From NVTR01 sp036479015 (lineage in GTDB: Bacteria; Pseudomonadota; Alphaproteobacteria; Rhodobacterales; Rhodobacteraceae): 64,000 bases of DNA. The stretch spans positions 114,893-178,892 of the forward strand of contig JAZGFB010000045.1 of NCBI GenBank assembly GCA_036479015.1, in the 5' to 3' direction. The position numbers and the translations under genes are program-made. Under the pieces are notes generated by a model. It saw nothing but the letters and a program-made list of their open reading frames with translations. It was not told where the DNA came from and searched no databases. Shown here one piece after another: positions 7,984 to 16,794 of this stretch. Position 1 is the first letter of the stretch, and each line of letters opens with the position of its first letter.

Positions 7984-9645
7984 TCACCTGTCGGAAATTT
8001 CCCACCTTGGGTTGATCCAGGCCTGCGCGTTTTGCCGCGCAAGCGCAGGTTTTCCCAAAATAAAATCTGCTATCTTTTCCCCAACCATGATTGAAGGCGC
8101 ATTCAGGTTGCCATTGGTGATGCGCGGAAAGATCGAACTGTCCGCCACCCGCATCCCATCCACCCCGATAACGCGGCCCTTGGGGTCAACCACCGCTCCG
8201 CCATCATCGGCGGCCCCCATCCGGCAGGTGCCGCAGGGGTGAAACGCGCTTTCGGCATGTTCCCTTATAAAGCCATCTATCTCATCATCACTTTGAATGC
8301 CTGCACCGGGCTGAATTTCGCGACCCCGGTAGGGCGCAAAGGCTTCCTGGCCCAGAACCTCACGCGTCACCCGCACGCAATGGCGAAAATCAACCCAGTC
8401 TTGGTCTTCAGACATATAGTTAAACCGGATCACCGGCTTGTCCAGCGGGTCTGACGACGCCAGCGTCACCGCCCCGCGCGACGCCGCCTGCATCGGCCCG
8501 ACATGGGCCTGATAGCCATGCCCCTCAGCAGCCGCAGTGCCATCATAACGCACCGCCATGGGCAGGAAATGAAACTGAATATCAGGGTATTGCACCCCGG
8601 CGCGGGACCGAATGAACCCAGCGCTTTCAAAATGGTTGCTGGCCCCAAGACCGGTATGTTTCAGCACCCATTCCGCCCCGGCCGTGCCCTTGCCAATCAT
8701 GTTCCAATGCTTAAAAAGCGTGATCGGCTGAATGCTGGCCTGCTGGATATAAACCTCAAGGTGGTCCTGCAAATTTGCGCCAACTGCTGGGCGATCGGCA
8801 ACCACATCAATACCATGGCGCGCCAAGTGCGCCCCCGGCCCGATCCCCGACAACATCAGAATTTTCGGCGAATTAATGGAACTGGCCGCCACGATCACTT
8901 CGCGCCGTGCCCGGATCACTTCGCGTTGCCCGCGCCGGTCCACCTCGACCCCGACCGCTCGGCCCTCTTCAATGACCACACGGCGCGCAAAACACCGCAC
9001 CAGATCACAATTTTTTCGCTTTAGCGCAGGCCGCAAATAGGCATTTGCCGCCGACCAACGCACCCCATCGTGGATGGTCGCATCCATCGGCCCAAAGCCT
9101 TCCTGCTTTTCGCCGTTATAATCATCGGTGCGCTCAAACCCGGCCTGTACCCCGGCATCAACAAACGCCTGAAACAGCGGATTTTCCCGCTTGCCGCGCC
9201 TCACATGCAACGGCCCGCCCGTACCGCGCCAACCGGCATCACCGCCATGGCCGCCACTGTCCCAGTTTTCCATACGTTTGTAATAGGGCAGCACATCACC
9301 GTACCCCCAACCCACAGCACCACTGTCGGCCCAATGGTCAAAATCACGCGCATGTCCGCGCACATAAACCATGCCGTTAATGCTGGATGAGCCACCAATA
9401 ACCTTACCCCGCGGCACCACCAAACGGCGGTTGTTCAACGCACGTTCGGGTTCCGATTTAAACCCCCAGTCATACATCCCCATATTCATCGGAAAACTTA
9501 ACGCCCCCGGCATCTGAATGAACGGCCCGATATCCGAGCCGCCAAATTCCAGCACCAACACCGAATACTTGCCGTCCTCGCTGAGCCGATAGGCCAGCGC
9601 TGACCCGGCAGAGCCCGACCCGATGATGACAAAATCAGCCTCCAT
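7984..9645 (-). CDS. betA: choline dehydrogenase BetA (GMC oxidoreductase)
   Basis: The product is 553 aa, the usual BetA size. It is an FAD-dependent oxidase/dehydrogenase converting choline to betaine aldehyde, probably membrane-associated. The N-terminal FAD-binding motif is DFVIIGSGSAGSALAYRL. GMC signatures include PRGKVIGGSSSINGMVYVRG and, near the C-terminus, SAFHPCGTCRMG and NGNLNAPSIMVGEKIAD. ATG 9645 overlaps the end of betC by 11 bp and is the last gene of betI-betB-betC-betA. The frame opens 11 codons earlier, but MEADFVIIGSG is the natural start. Confidence 0.94.
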   Translation of the reverse strand: MEADFVIIGSGSAGSALAYRLSEDGKYSVLVLEFGGSDIGPFIQMPGALSFPMNMGMYDWGFKSEPERALNNRRLVVPRGKVIGGSSSINGMVYVRGHARDFDHWADSGAVGWGYGDVLPYYKRMENWDSGGHGGDAGWRGTGGPLHVRRGKRENPLFQAFVDAGVQAGFERTDDYNGEKQEGFGPMDATIHDGVRWSAANAYLRPALKRKNCDLVRCFARRVVIEEGRAVGVEVDRRGQREVIRARREVIVAASSINSPKILMLSGIGPGAHLARHGIDVVADRPAVGANLQDHLEVYIQQASIQPITLFKHWNMIGKGTAGAEWVLKHTGLGASNHFESAGFIRSRAGVQYPDIQFHFLPMAVRYDGTAAAEGHGYQAHVGPMQAASRGAVTLASSDPLDKPVIRFNYMSEDQDWVDFRHCVRVTREVLGQEAFAPYRGREIQPGAGIQSDDEIDGFIREHAESAFHPCGTCRMGAADDGGAVVDPKGRVIGVDGMRVADSSIFPRITNGNLNAPSIMVGEKIADFILGKPALARQNAQAWINPRWEISDR

Positions 9646-11149
9646 CACGGGGAAACCTTTGAGCATCTTCCAGCACATTCAGGTCCATATGGTTGCGCAT
9701 GTAGCGTTCAGAGGCGTCGCGCAACGGCTGATAATCCCACGGGTAATACGCCCCGTTGCGCAGGGCGTCATAGACCACCAACCGGCGCGCTTGCGATGCG
9801 CGCACCTCGGCGTCAAACGCCGCCATATCCCAGCGTTGGCGCACCTTTTGCGCCATCACCCGCACCGTCCCGGCATGGGCCTGAACCCCTGCCAAATTGT
9901 GCATCTCATGCGGATCAGCCTCCAGATCAAACAGCATCGGTGCGTCCAGCTCACAATGCACATATTTCCACTTGCCATAGCGCAGGCACACCAGCGGCGC
10001 CAACGACGCTTCGGCCGCATATTCCATCGCCACCGGGGCGGTGCGTTCTGCCCCATTGGCCAATGCCACAAGGCTTTCACCGTCAACCCATGGTGCCACC
10101 TGCCCCAGATCAACCCCGGCCAGTTGTGCCAATGTCGGGCAGACATCCAGCGTTGAAACCGGTGCAGTTACCAGCCCGGCTGGCATCCCCGGCGCGGCAA
10201 CCATCAACGGCACCCGCGCCGACCCTTCAAAAAAGTTCATCTTGAACCAAAGCCCACGCTCGCCCAGCATGTCACCGTGGTCTGATACAAACAGGATCAC
10301 CGCCTCCTGCCCGGTACTTTCCAGTGCTTCCAACACCTCGCCAATCTTGTCGTCCAGGTAGGATATATTGGCGAAATAAGCTCGACGTGAGCGCCTTATA
10401 TCTTGCTCTGAAATGTCAAATGACCGCCCGTCATTAGCATCAAATATCCGCTTTGAATGGGCGTCCTGATCAGCGTATTCAAACGCCCCAACATCCGGAA
10501 GCAAATGTTCGCAATCTTCGTACAGGTCCCAATATTTCTTGCGCGCCACATAGGGGTCGTGCGGGTGGGTGAACGACACCGTCAGACACCAGGGGCGCGC
10601 GTCAGCACCGCGTGCCAGATCATAGACCTTTTGCACCCCCTGAAAGGCGACATCATCATCATATTCCAGCTGATTGGAAATCTCAGCCACCCCGGCCCCG
10701 GTGACCGAACCCATATTGTGATACCACCAGTCGATGCGCTCACCCGGTTTGGTGTAATCCGGGGTCCAGCCGAAATCGGCCGGGTACACATCCGTGGTTA
10801 GGCGCTGCTCAAGCCCGTGCAATTGATCGGGGCCAACAAAGTGCATCTTGCCCGACAGGCAGGTCTGATACCCGGCCCGACGCAAATGGTGGGCATAGGT
10901 TGGAATATCCGATGCAAATTCCGCCGCATTATCATAGACCCGGGTGCGGCGCGGCAATTGCCCCGACATGAGACCTGCCCGCCCAGGCGCACATAACGGG
11001 CTGGCGGTGTACGCGTTGGCAAACCGCGTCGATCGCGCCGCCAGCTTTTTTAGGTTGGGCGCATGTAACCAGTCGGCGGGGCCATCCGAAAACAGCGTGC
11101 CATTCAGCTGATCCGTCATAAAAATCAATATGTTGGGGCGCGACGTCAA
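9635..11149 (-). CDS. betC: choline-sulfatase BetC
   Basis: The product is 504 aa and is a type I sulfatase that hydrolyses choline-O-sulfate to choline and sulfate. The sulfatase signature CAPGRAGLMSG near residue 52 contains the C-x-P-x-R motif whose Cys is converted to formylglycine by a separate enzyme. An N-terminal metal site (NILIFMTDQ) and a mid-protein VSDHGDMLGERGLWFKMNFFEG block match choline sulfatases. No signal peptide is visible, so the enzyme is probably cytoplasmic, implying import of choline sulfate. Its start overlaps the betB stop (ATGA). Confidence 0.94.
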   Translation of the reverse strand: MTSRPNILIFMTDQLNGTLFSDGPADWLHAPNLKKLAARSTRFANAYTASPLCAPGRAGLMSGQLPRRTRVYDNAAEFASDIPTYAHHLRRAGYQTCLSGKMHFVGPDQLHGLEQRLTTDVYPADFGWTPDYTKPGERIDWWYHNMGSVTGAGVAEISNQLEYDDDVAFQGVQKVYDLARGADARPWCLTVSFTHPHDPYVARKKYWDLYEDCEHLLPDVGAFEYADQDAHSKRIFDANDGRSFDISEQDIRRSRRAYFANISYLDDKIGEVLEALESTGQEAVILFVSDHGDMLGERGLWFKMNFFEGSARVPLMVAAPGMPAGLVTAPVSTLDVCPTLAQLAGVDLGQVAPWVDGESLVALANGAERTAPVAMEYAAEASLAPLVCLRYGKWKYVHCELDAPMLFDLEADPHEMHNLAGVQAHAGTVRVMAQKVRQRWDMAAFDAEVRASQARRLVVYDALRNGAYYPWDYQPLRDASERYMRNHMDLNVLEDAQRFPRDGG

Positions 11150-12612
11150 TAGGGGCTATCCACAGGACCCATGCCCACATAAATTGTCTTGATCTCGGTG
11201 TAATGCTCAATCGCCGCGCGGGAATTTTCCCGCCCCACGCCCGACATCTTGGTGCCGCCAAACGGCATTTCCACCGGTGCCGGGTTATAGGTGTTGATCC
11301 ACAACGTCCCCGCCTGCAGCCTGTCACACACCCGATGCGCGCGCCTCAGATCGTTGGTAAACACCCCGGCCGCCAGGCCAAATTCGCTGTCATTGGCGCG
11401 CGCTATCACCTCATCCTCATCTTCAAAATCCAGCACGCACATGACGGGGCCGAATATTTCTTCCCGCGCAATCGTCATGCCATCTTTCACCCCGCAAAAC
11501 ACCGTCGGCTCCATGAAATAACCAGCCTCAAACCCTGGCACCTTCGGCGTGCCACCGCCGGTCAGACAGGTCGCGCCCTGCGCCTTTCCAGCCTCGACAT
11601 AACCCGACACCCTGGCCAGTTGCGCCAGCGACACCAACGGCCCCATTTGCACATTTTCATCCATCGGATCACCCAGGCGAATGGCCTTAGTGCGCTGCAC
11701 CAGCCGCTTTAGAAATGCCTCGCGTATACCCGACTGCACAAACACCCGGGTGCCGTTGGAACAGACCTGCCCGCTGGAATAAAAATTCCCCAGCATAGCG
11801 CCACTAACCGCGTCTTCTAGATTGGCATCATCAAATATGATCAACGGGGATTTGCCGCCCAACTCCATCGTCACATGGCGCACACCCGCCGCGGCGGCTG
11901 CGTAAACTTTTTGCCCAGTCGGCACCGAACCTGTCAGCGACACCTTGGCCACACCGGGGTGGTTGACCAAAGCTCCGCCCACAGCCCCCATGCCCTGAAC
12001 CACGTTGAACAACCCGGCAGGCGCGCCAGACTCATGCAAAATCTCGGCCACTTTCAACGCACAAAGCGGCGTGGTTTCTGACGGTTTGAAAATCATCGCA
12101 TTGCCACAGGCCAAGGCCGGTGCCGCCTTCCAACAGGCAATTTGCGTCGGGTAATTCCAGGCACCAATGCCAACACACACGCCCAAAGGCACCCGTTTGG
12201 TATAGGCGAAATCGCCGCCCAGGTTTATGGTCTCACCATTAATAGTCGCCGCAATGCCGCCGAAAAACTCCAACGCCTCGGCACCGCTGGTGGCATCCGC
12301 CACCAGCGTTTCCTGCAACGGCTTGCCGGTATCCAGGGTTTCAAGCTCGCTTAGCTCACGGTTGCGCGCCATGATCATATCTGCTGCCCGGCGCAGCACC
12401 CGTCCCCGCTCAACAGGTTTCCATGTCGCCCAATCAACTTGCGCGCGCGCCGCCGATGCCACGGCGCGCTCAATAAGCGCCGGCGTTGCCGCGTGCAGGC
12501 GCGCAATCACTTCACCAGTTGCCGGATAAACGCAGTCAAATTCCACACCGGCGGTATCCTCAACATATGCGCCATCAATGAAATGGCTGGCCTTTGGCTG
12601 TGCCCGTGTCAT
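11146..12612 (-). CDS. betB: betaine-aldehyde dehydrogenase BetB
   Basis: The product is 488 aa, an NAD(P)+-dependent aldehyde dehydrogenase that oxidises betaine aldehyde to glycine betaine. The catalytic Glu lies in VTMELGGKSPLIIF and the catalytic Cys in FYSSGQVCSNGTRVFV. The cofactor motif is NYPTQIACWKAAPALACGNA. The C-terminal PFGGTKMSGVGREN is typical of BetB. It overlaps both betI (stop/start ATGA at 12609-12612) and betC, giving tight translational coupling. Confidence 0.95.
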   Translation of the reverse strand: MTRAQPKASHFIDGAYVEDTAGVEFDCVYPATGEVIARLHAATPALIERAVASAARAQVDWATWKPVERGRVLRRAADMIMARNRELSELETLDTGKPLQETLVADATSGAEALEFFGGIAATINGETINLGGDFAYTKRVPLGVCVGIGAWNYPTQIACWKAAPALACGNAMIFKPSETTPLCALKVAEILHESGAPAGLFNVVQGMGAVGGALVNHPGVAKVSLTGSVPTGQKVYAAAAAGVRHVTMELGGKSPLIIFDDANLEDAVSGAMLGNFYSSGQVCSNGTRVFVQSGIREAFLKRLVQRTKAIRLGDPMDENVQMGPLVSLAQLARVSGYVEAGKAQGATCLTGGGTPKVPGFEAGYFMEPTVFCGVKDGMTIAREEIFGPVMCVLDFEDEDEVIARANDSEFGLAAGVFTNDLRRAHRVCDRLQAGTLWINTYNPAPVEMPFGGTKMSGVGRENSRAAIEHYTEIKTIYVGMGPVDSPY

Positions 12613-13214
12613 GTTATTCCCCTTATTTTTGCACCCGGTCCGGCCAGCGCCAGATCCAGATAATCACGCACCAACCCATCCGCATTGCGCAAATCCAGCT
12701 GCGCATCATGCAGGGCAACCCGCAGGTATATCCCGTCAATCATCGCCGCCGCACCTTGCGCCACACGCTCTGCTGTTGGTGCATTGGTCAGTTGCTTTAG
12801 CTCATGCATCAGATTGCTGTGCAAACGTCGCGTGTAAATTCGCAACAGCCGCGCCGCGCCTTGGGAGCGCTGCGCCTCAACGTAAAACACCAACCAGGCA
12901 CAGACCACATGCTCGCTGAACTGATCCGCATCCAATGACGCGTCAATGATGCCATCCAACCGCTCGCGCGGGCCGTCTGCCTGTTTCAAATTGCGCCTGA
13001 CCGAGCCGCCAAATTCACGCAAGACATGGCGCATCGCCGCTAAAAACAGCGCCGACTTACTGTCAAAATAGTAATGCGCCAAGGCGGTGGACATTCCAGC
13101 AGTTTTCGCGATCTGACCCACCGTCACATCCAGCGACCCGGCCCGGCCAATTTCACTGATCGTCGCTGACACAAGCGCTGCGCGGCGAATGGGTTCCTGT
13201 CCAACCTTTGGCAT
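12609..13214 (-). CDS. betI: BetI, TetR-family repressor of the choline operon
   Basis: The product is 201 aa. The N-terminal HTH contains VGQIAKTAGMSTALAHYYFDSKSALF, characteristic of BetI, and the C-terminal ligand domain ends GLVRDYLDLALAGP. BetI represses bet genes until choline is present. ATG 13214 follows AGGAG by five bases; an in-frame GTG sits two codons upstream at 13220. It is the first gene of the operon, so it would be autoregulated through the inverted repeat at 13258-13275. Confidence 0.93.
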   Translation of the reverse strand: MPKVGQEPIRRAALVSATISEIGRAGSLDVTVGQIAKTAGMSTALAHYYFDSKSALFLAAMRHVLREFGGSVRRNLKQADGPRERLDGIIDASLDADQFSEHVVCAWLVFYVEAQRSQGAARLLRIYTRRLHSNLMHELKQLTNAPTAERVAQGAAAMIDGIYLRVALHDAQLDLRNADGLVRDYLDLALAGPGAKIRGIT

Positions 13215-13257
13215 GCGCACTCCTGTTCAAAATCAACAGCGCCAGTATTTTGGTTTT

Positions 13258-13275
13258 TTATTGATCCGTCAATCA
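13258..13275. promoter_or_regulatory. candidate BetI operator
   Basis: ATTGA-TCCG-TCAAT is an inverted repeat within TTATTGATCCGTCAATCA, about 45 bp upstream of betI. It resembles the TTGA/TCAA half-sites of known BetI operators, though the centre is shorter than I remember for the enterobacterial site. Assignment is by position and half-site only. Confidence 0.4.
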
Positions 13276-13419
13276 GAAAAAATCGCACACTGCCAAATAC
13301 AATTGTGCAAACGCCCAACTAAACGCGGGCGTACCAGCACCAAAACTTGGCTAAATCTGGGTGATGGATAATGTCCAGAACACCCGGCTCTAACGCAACC
13401 CAAAAGGCTTGAATTAAGT

Positions 13420-13596
13420 GCCTTCGGCGAGGATATTTAGGAAAAGAAGACACGGCAAACACCCTACCCCATTTTCAGGGATAGGGTGACTTCTCCTTTT
13501 ACGGCCATCGGCGTCCCCGCCTGTACCGCAACTTGATTTACAAACAATTTTATTAAAATTTCGTTTCTTCTTTTGACAAATATCCCCGCCGGAGGC
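13420..13596. repeat. inverted pair of the intergenic repeat (copies 2 and 3) enclosing a hairpin
   Basis: Copy 2 (13420-13450, plus strand) reads GCCTTCGGCGAGGATATTT, three spacer bases, then AAAAGAAGA. Copy 3 (13566-13596) is the same element in reverse, GCCTCCGGCGGGGATATTT then AAAAGAAGA on the minus strand. They form imperfect ~31-bp terminal inverted repeats of a 177-bp unit. Inside is a strong hairpin with arms 13460-13470 and 13478-13488 (CACCCTA, one mismatch, then CCC/GGG). A 76-codon frame crossing the unit looks like noise. The stretch 13276-13419 shows nothing recognisable. Confidence 0.65.
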
Positions 13597-13676
13597 TTCA
13601 GCCCTACCAATGGGCGCCATCGCCGCCAGCCTGGCTGCGCGCATTTGCCGAAGGACGTGATCTTTTCACCCCCTGG

Positions 13677-13883
13677 TCAAACCCGCCAAATAACCGTTCG
13701 TTCCTTTGAGCAAATATCGCAAATACCTTTGCGCCGCGTGTATTCACCGGTGGTCGCCAGCGCCATCGTCACCCGGTTTGCCTGCTGATGCCGCAGGCCC
13801 AATGCCAGGGCAATGCAACCATCACAGATCACCTTTGGCGACGTTTTAGAAATATGGTGATTTACACGCTCAGCAATATTCAC
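13677..13883 (-). CDS. small zinc-ribbon-like protein (68 aa), hypothetical
   Basis: A minus-strand frame starting at GTG 13883 encodes 68 residues with two CxxC pairs: VICDGCIALALGL near residues 18-30 and KGICDICSKERTVI near the C-terminus. Between them is RHQQANRVTMAL. The C-x2-C...C-x2-C arrangement and the LGL-x-QQAN pattern recall a small family of zinc-binding proteins of unknown function seen in many bacteria; this is from memory. No clear ribosome site precedes the GTG, and no ATG is available. It could be a degraded or rarely expressed gene. Confidence 0.5.
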   Translation of the reverse strand: MNIAERVNHHISKTSPKVICDGCIALALGLRHQQANRVTMALATTGEYTRRKGICDICSKERTVIWRV

Positions 13884-14030
13884 GTCTGTGCCAATAATTA
13901 TTTACCATTGGGCAGTAAACTATAGGGAAGCCAGCTCTGCCATTCTCAATTTAACTACAATTTTAATCAAATAACCGTTGGCGGGTATGATCTATAGACG
14001 GGGCATTAATTTTCTGAGTCCAAATTAAAC

Positions 14031-14049
14031 ACGCATCACGTCGATGCGT
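14031..14049. promoter_or_regulatory. inverted repeat just upstream of the RTX gene
   Basis: ACGCATC-ACGTC-GATGCGT is a 7-bp perfect inverted repeat 17 bp before the RTX start codon. It could be an operator or a 5'-UTR hairpin near the ribosome site, which is itself weak. The preceding 13884-14030 is AT-rich with no further recognisable element. Confidence 0.3.
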
Positions 14050-14065
14050 TTCGGGCTTTGATATC

Positions 14066-16774
14066 ATGACCACAGCACAATTTATTGAAACCATCAGCGG
14101 GCCACTTGTTCCCTATGGCGCTGATATCCTTGACCTGGATTTTGGCATTGGCGGCGCGGGTACGGTGCTGCAGGTATTCGCTGGCAATAACGGATCAACA
14201 CGGCTGGTCGATTTTGACATTTCCGGCACTGCCAGCTTTAACAGTCAGGCTTTTCTTGGCACCGGCACTGACGGGTTTGCGCTTGCAGATTATGGTACTG
14301 TGACCCTCAACCTGTCCAATACCCGCATTGCAAACGTTCTTGACGTCGCCCCCGGTGACCCCCAGGACGCCACTGATCTGACCGGGGCCAACACCGGGCA
14401 GGCGGCTGATCAGGTGGCAATGATTGCGGTGGATACCGGGGCCACCACATTTCTGGTGTCTTCGCGGCCCAATGGGGCGGGATTGCAGGTGTTTGAATGG
14501 TTGGGTGGTTCCGTCTTGTCCCGGCTTACCCCGCCCCCTGATCCGGCAGTTGGACAGATCTCTGACCTGAATACCATCACCGCCTATGGGCAAACCTGGG
14601 TTCTGGCCACGTCGCTGACCAGTGAAACTGTGCTCAGCTACACAATTGATGCAAACGGCACCCTGGCCCAACACTTCAGTTTCGGTGCCCCCGACGGGCT
14701 GGGGGTGAACACGCCGGTTAACCTGGCCACCACCATGCTTGAGGGGCAGCCTTACGTGGTTCTGGCCAGCAGTGACAGCAATTCGCTCAGCGTGTTGCGC
14801 CTGGAAGCAGATGGCAGTTTTACCCCAACCGACCATATTCTTGATGATCTCAGCACCCGGTTCGCCCAAGCGACAACCCTGGAAATCACCACAGTCGGTG
14901 ACGCAACATTCGTGCTGGCCTCTGGTTCAGATGACGGGTTTTCCCTGTTCCGGCTGCTCGACGACGGACGCCTAAGCCATTTGACGTCGGTTGCCGATAC
15001 CGCCAGCTTGACGCTGGACAATGTGTCTGCCGCCGCCATGGGGCTGGATGGCACTGATCTGCGGCTGTTTTTTGCCTCCTCAACAGAAATTGGCGTGTCG
15101 CATTTTTCCTATGACCTGTCAGCATTGGGGGCCAATATTTCCGGCTCTTCTGCTGCCAATATCCTAAACGGCACCGCCCTGGATGACGTCATTCTTGCCG
15201 GGGCTGGGGACGACACCATTTCAGGCGGCGCGGGCAATGATATTTTGATCGATGGCGCTGGGTCTGACACCCTGATCGGCGGAGCAGGTGCAGACCTATT
15301 CGCCTTTGACCCCGACGGTGATGACGACACCATTCAAGATTTTGAGCGCGGCATTGACGCGCTGGACCTGTCATTTTTTCCGCTGCTCTATGACCCCAAC
15401 AGCCTGGGATATATGTCCACATATTATGGGGCCAGCCTGACTTTTCAGGGTGAAAGCATCTTTATTCACTCCAGTGATTTTAACCCCCTGACCCTGGCAG
15501 AACTGATCGCAATTCACCCGTTTAATGTTGATCGCCCGGCACTGGTTCTGGGAAATGGCAGCACGGGCAGTGGCCAGACCCAAATTGGTTCCGGTGCAAA
15601 TGACACACTGGTGGGAACCTCGGGCGACGACATCCTGTCTGGCAATGGCGGCGACGACATGCTGATCGGCGGGGCCGGGGCTGATGCGCTGTTTGGCGGT
15701 ACTGGCTATGATACCGCCAGTTACACAACCGCCACCAGCGGCATTGTGTTTGACTGGCTGAATGGCGGGCTAAATACCGGCGACGCGGCTGGCGACACGT
15801 TTAGTTCGATCGAGGCCATCCAAGGCACCGGGTTTGACGATCAAATCAGCGCCAGCAACGGCAGCGACACGCTGTTTGGTGGCAATGGTGCTGACACATT
15901 GCGTGGCCGGGGTGGCGACGACACGCTGAATGGCGGTTATGGCAATGACATCTTAAACGGTGGCGACGGGGCAGACGCGCTGAATGGCGGTGCTCAAACC
16001 GACACGGCCACCTATATCGACGCCAGCAATGGCCTGCGGGTTGATCTAAGCTATTCCTGGCGCAACACCGACCAGGCCGATGGCGATACTTTTACCTCAA
16101 TTGAAAATCTGACCGGGTCAAACTTTAACGACAGCATCTATGGTGACGCCGGGGGCAATACCATTGTCGGCAATGGGGGTGATGATTGGTTGCAAGGGCG
16201 GGGTGGCGATGACGCCCTCTATGGCGGCAGTGGCAATGATGTGCTGGATGGTGGCGCGGGGGCCGATAATTTGGATGGTGGCGCAGGCATTGACCGGGCT
16301 CAATATTTCACGTCAAAACAGGGACTTATCGCCAATCTTGGCAACAGCGCAGTCAACACCGGCACTGCGGCAGGTGACACATATTCATCCATAGAAGACC
16401 TGGCCGGATCACAGTTTGATGACCAGCTAAGCGGAAATTCCAGCGCCAATCGCCTGATCGGAAACGCCGGCAATGATCGCCTGACCGGGGCCGCAGGGGA
16501 CGACACCCTGTTTGGCGGTGCGGGGGATGACATTTTCATTTTTGCCACGGGCTTTGACGCGGACATAATTAAAGATTTCGACGCGGCCCAAGACCGGTTG
16601 CAGCTGGACACAGCGCTGTTGGGGGCCACGGCTGCCACCGGTGCCGCAGTGCTGGCCGATTATGCCAGCCTGTCTGGCGACACAGCACTGTTAGATTTTG
16701 GCGGCGGCGACACCATAAGCATCGACGGTATCAGCACATTGGCGGACCTGAGCGATGTGTTTCTGTTTGTGTAA
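14066..16774 (+). CDS. RTX-type hemolysin-repeat calcium-binding protein
   Basis: The product is 902 aa, very acidic, with no N-terminal signal peptide, as expected for a type I secretion substrate. Residues about 1-365 form a repetitive beta-rich domain (VLQVFAGNNGSTRLVDFDISG, then propeller-like repeats such as TVLSYTIDANGTL). RTX nonapeptides (GGAGNDILI, GGAGADLFAF) begin near residue 375 and again from about 510. From about residue 551 there are three copies of a ~97-residue unit containing NTG-x-AAGDTFSSIE and a run of GGxGxD motifs. The end (GGAGDDIFIF, DADIIKDFDAAQDRLQL) is serralysin-like. No secretion ABC/MFP genes are adjacent. Function beyond calcium-dependent folding and secretion cannot be stated. 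Confidence 0.85.
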   Translation: MTTAQFIETISGPLVPYGADILDLDFGIGGAGTVLQVFAGNNGSTRLVDFDISGTASFNSQAFLGTGTDGFALADYGTVTLNLSNTRIANVLDVAPGDPQDATDLTGANTGQAADQVAMIAVDTGATTFLVSSRPNGAGLQVFEWLGGSVLSRLTPPPDPAVGQISDLNTITAYGQTWVLATSLTSETVLSYTIDANGTLAQHFSFGAPDGLGVNTPVNLATTMLEGQPYVVLASSDSNSLSVLRLEADGSFTPTDHILDDLSTRFAQATTLEITTVGDATFVLASGSDDGFSLFRLLDDGRLSHLTSVADTASLTLDNVSAAAMGLDGTDLRLFFASSTEIGVSHFSYDLSALGANISGSSAANILNGTALDDVILAGAGDDTISGGAGNDILIDGAGSDTLIGGAGADLFAFDPDGDDDTIQDFERGIDALDLSFFPLLYDPNSLGYMSTYYGASLTFQGESIFIHSSDFNPLTLAELIAIHPFNVDRPALVLGNGSTGSGQTQIGSGANDTLVGTSGDDILSGNGGDDMLIGGAGADALFGGTGYDTASYTTATSGIVFDWLNGGLNTGDAAGDTFSSIEAIQGTGFDDQISASNGSDTLFGGNGADTLRGRGGDDTLNGGYGNDILNGGDGADALNGGAQTDTATYIDASNGLRVDLSYSWRNTDQADGDTFTSIENLTGSNFNDSIYGDAGGNTIVGNGGDDWLQGRGGDDALYGGSGNDVLDGGAGADNLDGGAGIDRAQYFTSKQGLIANLGNSAVNTGTAAGDTYSSIEDLAGSQFDDQLSGNSSANRLIGNAGNDRLTGAAGDDTLFGGAGDDIFIFATGFDADIIKDFDAAQDRLQLDTALLGATAATGAAVLADYASLSGDTALLDFGGGDTISIDGISTLADLSDVFLFV

Positions 16775-16794
16775 TTAACAGTGGCCTGTGCCCG

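Noticed and set aside
13414..13644. A 76-codon minus-strand frame in the bet-RTX gap
   Set aside because: It runs through the inverted repeat pair and the internal hairpin, and its sequence is dominated by translated repeat. Treated as noise.
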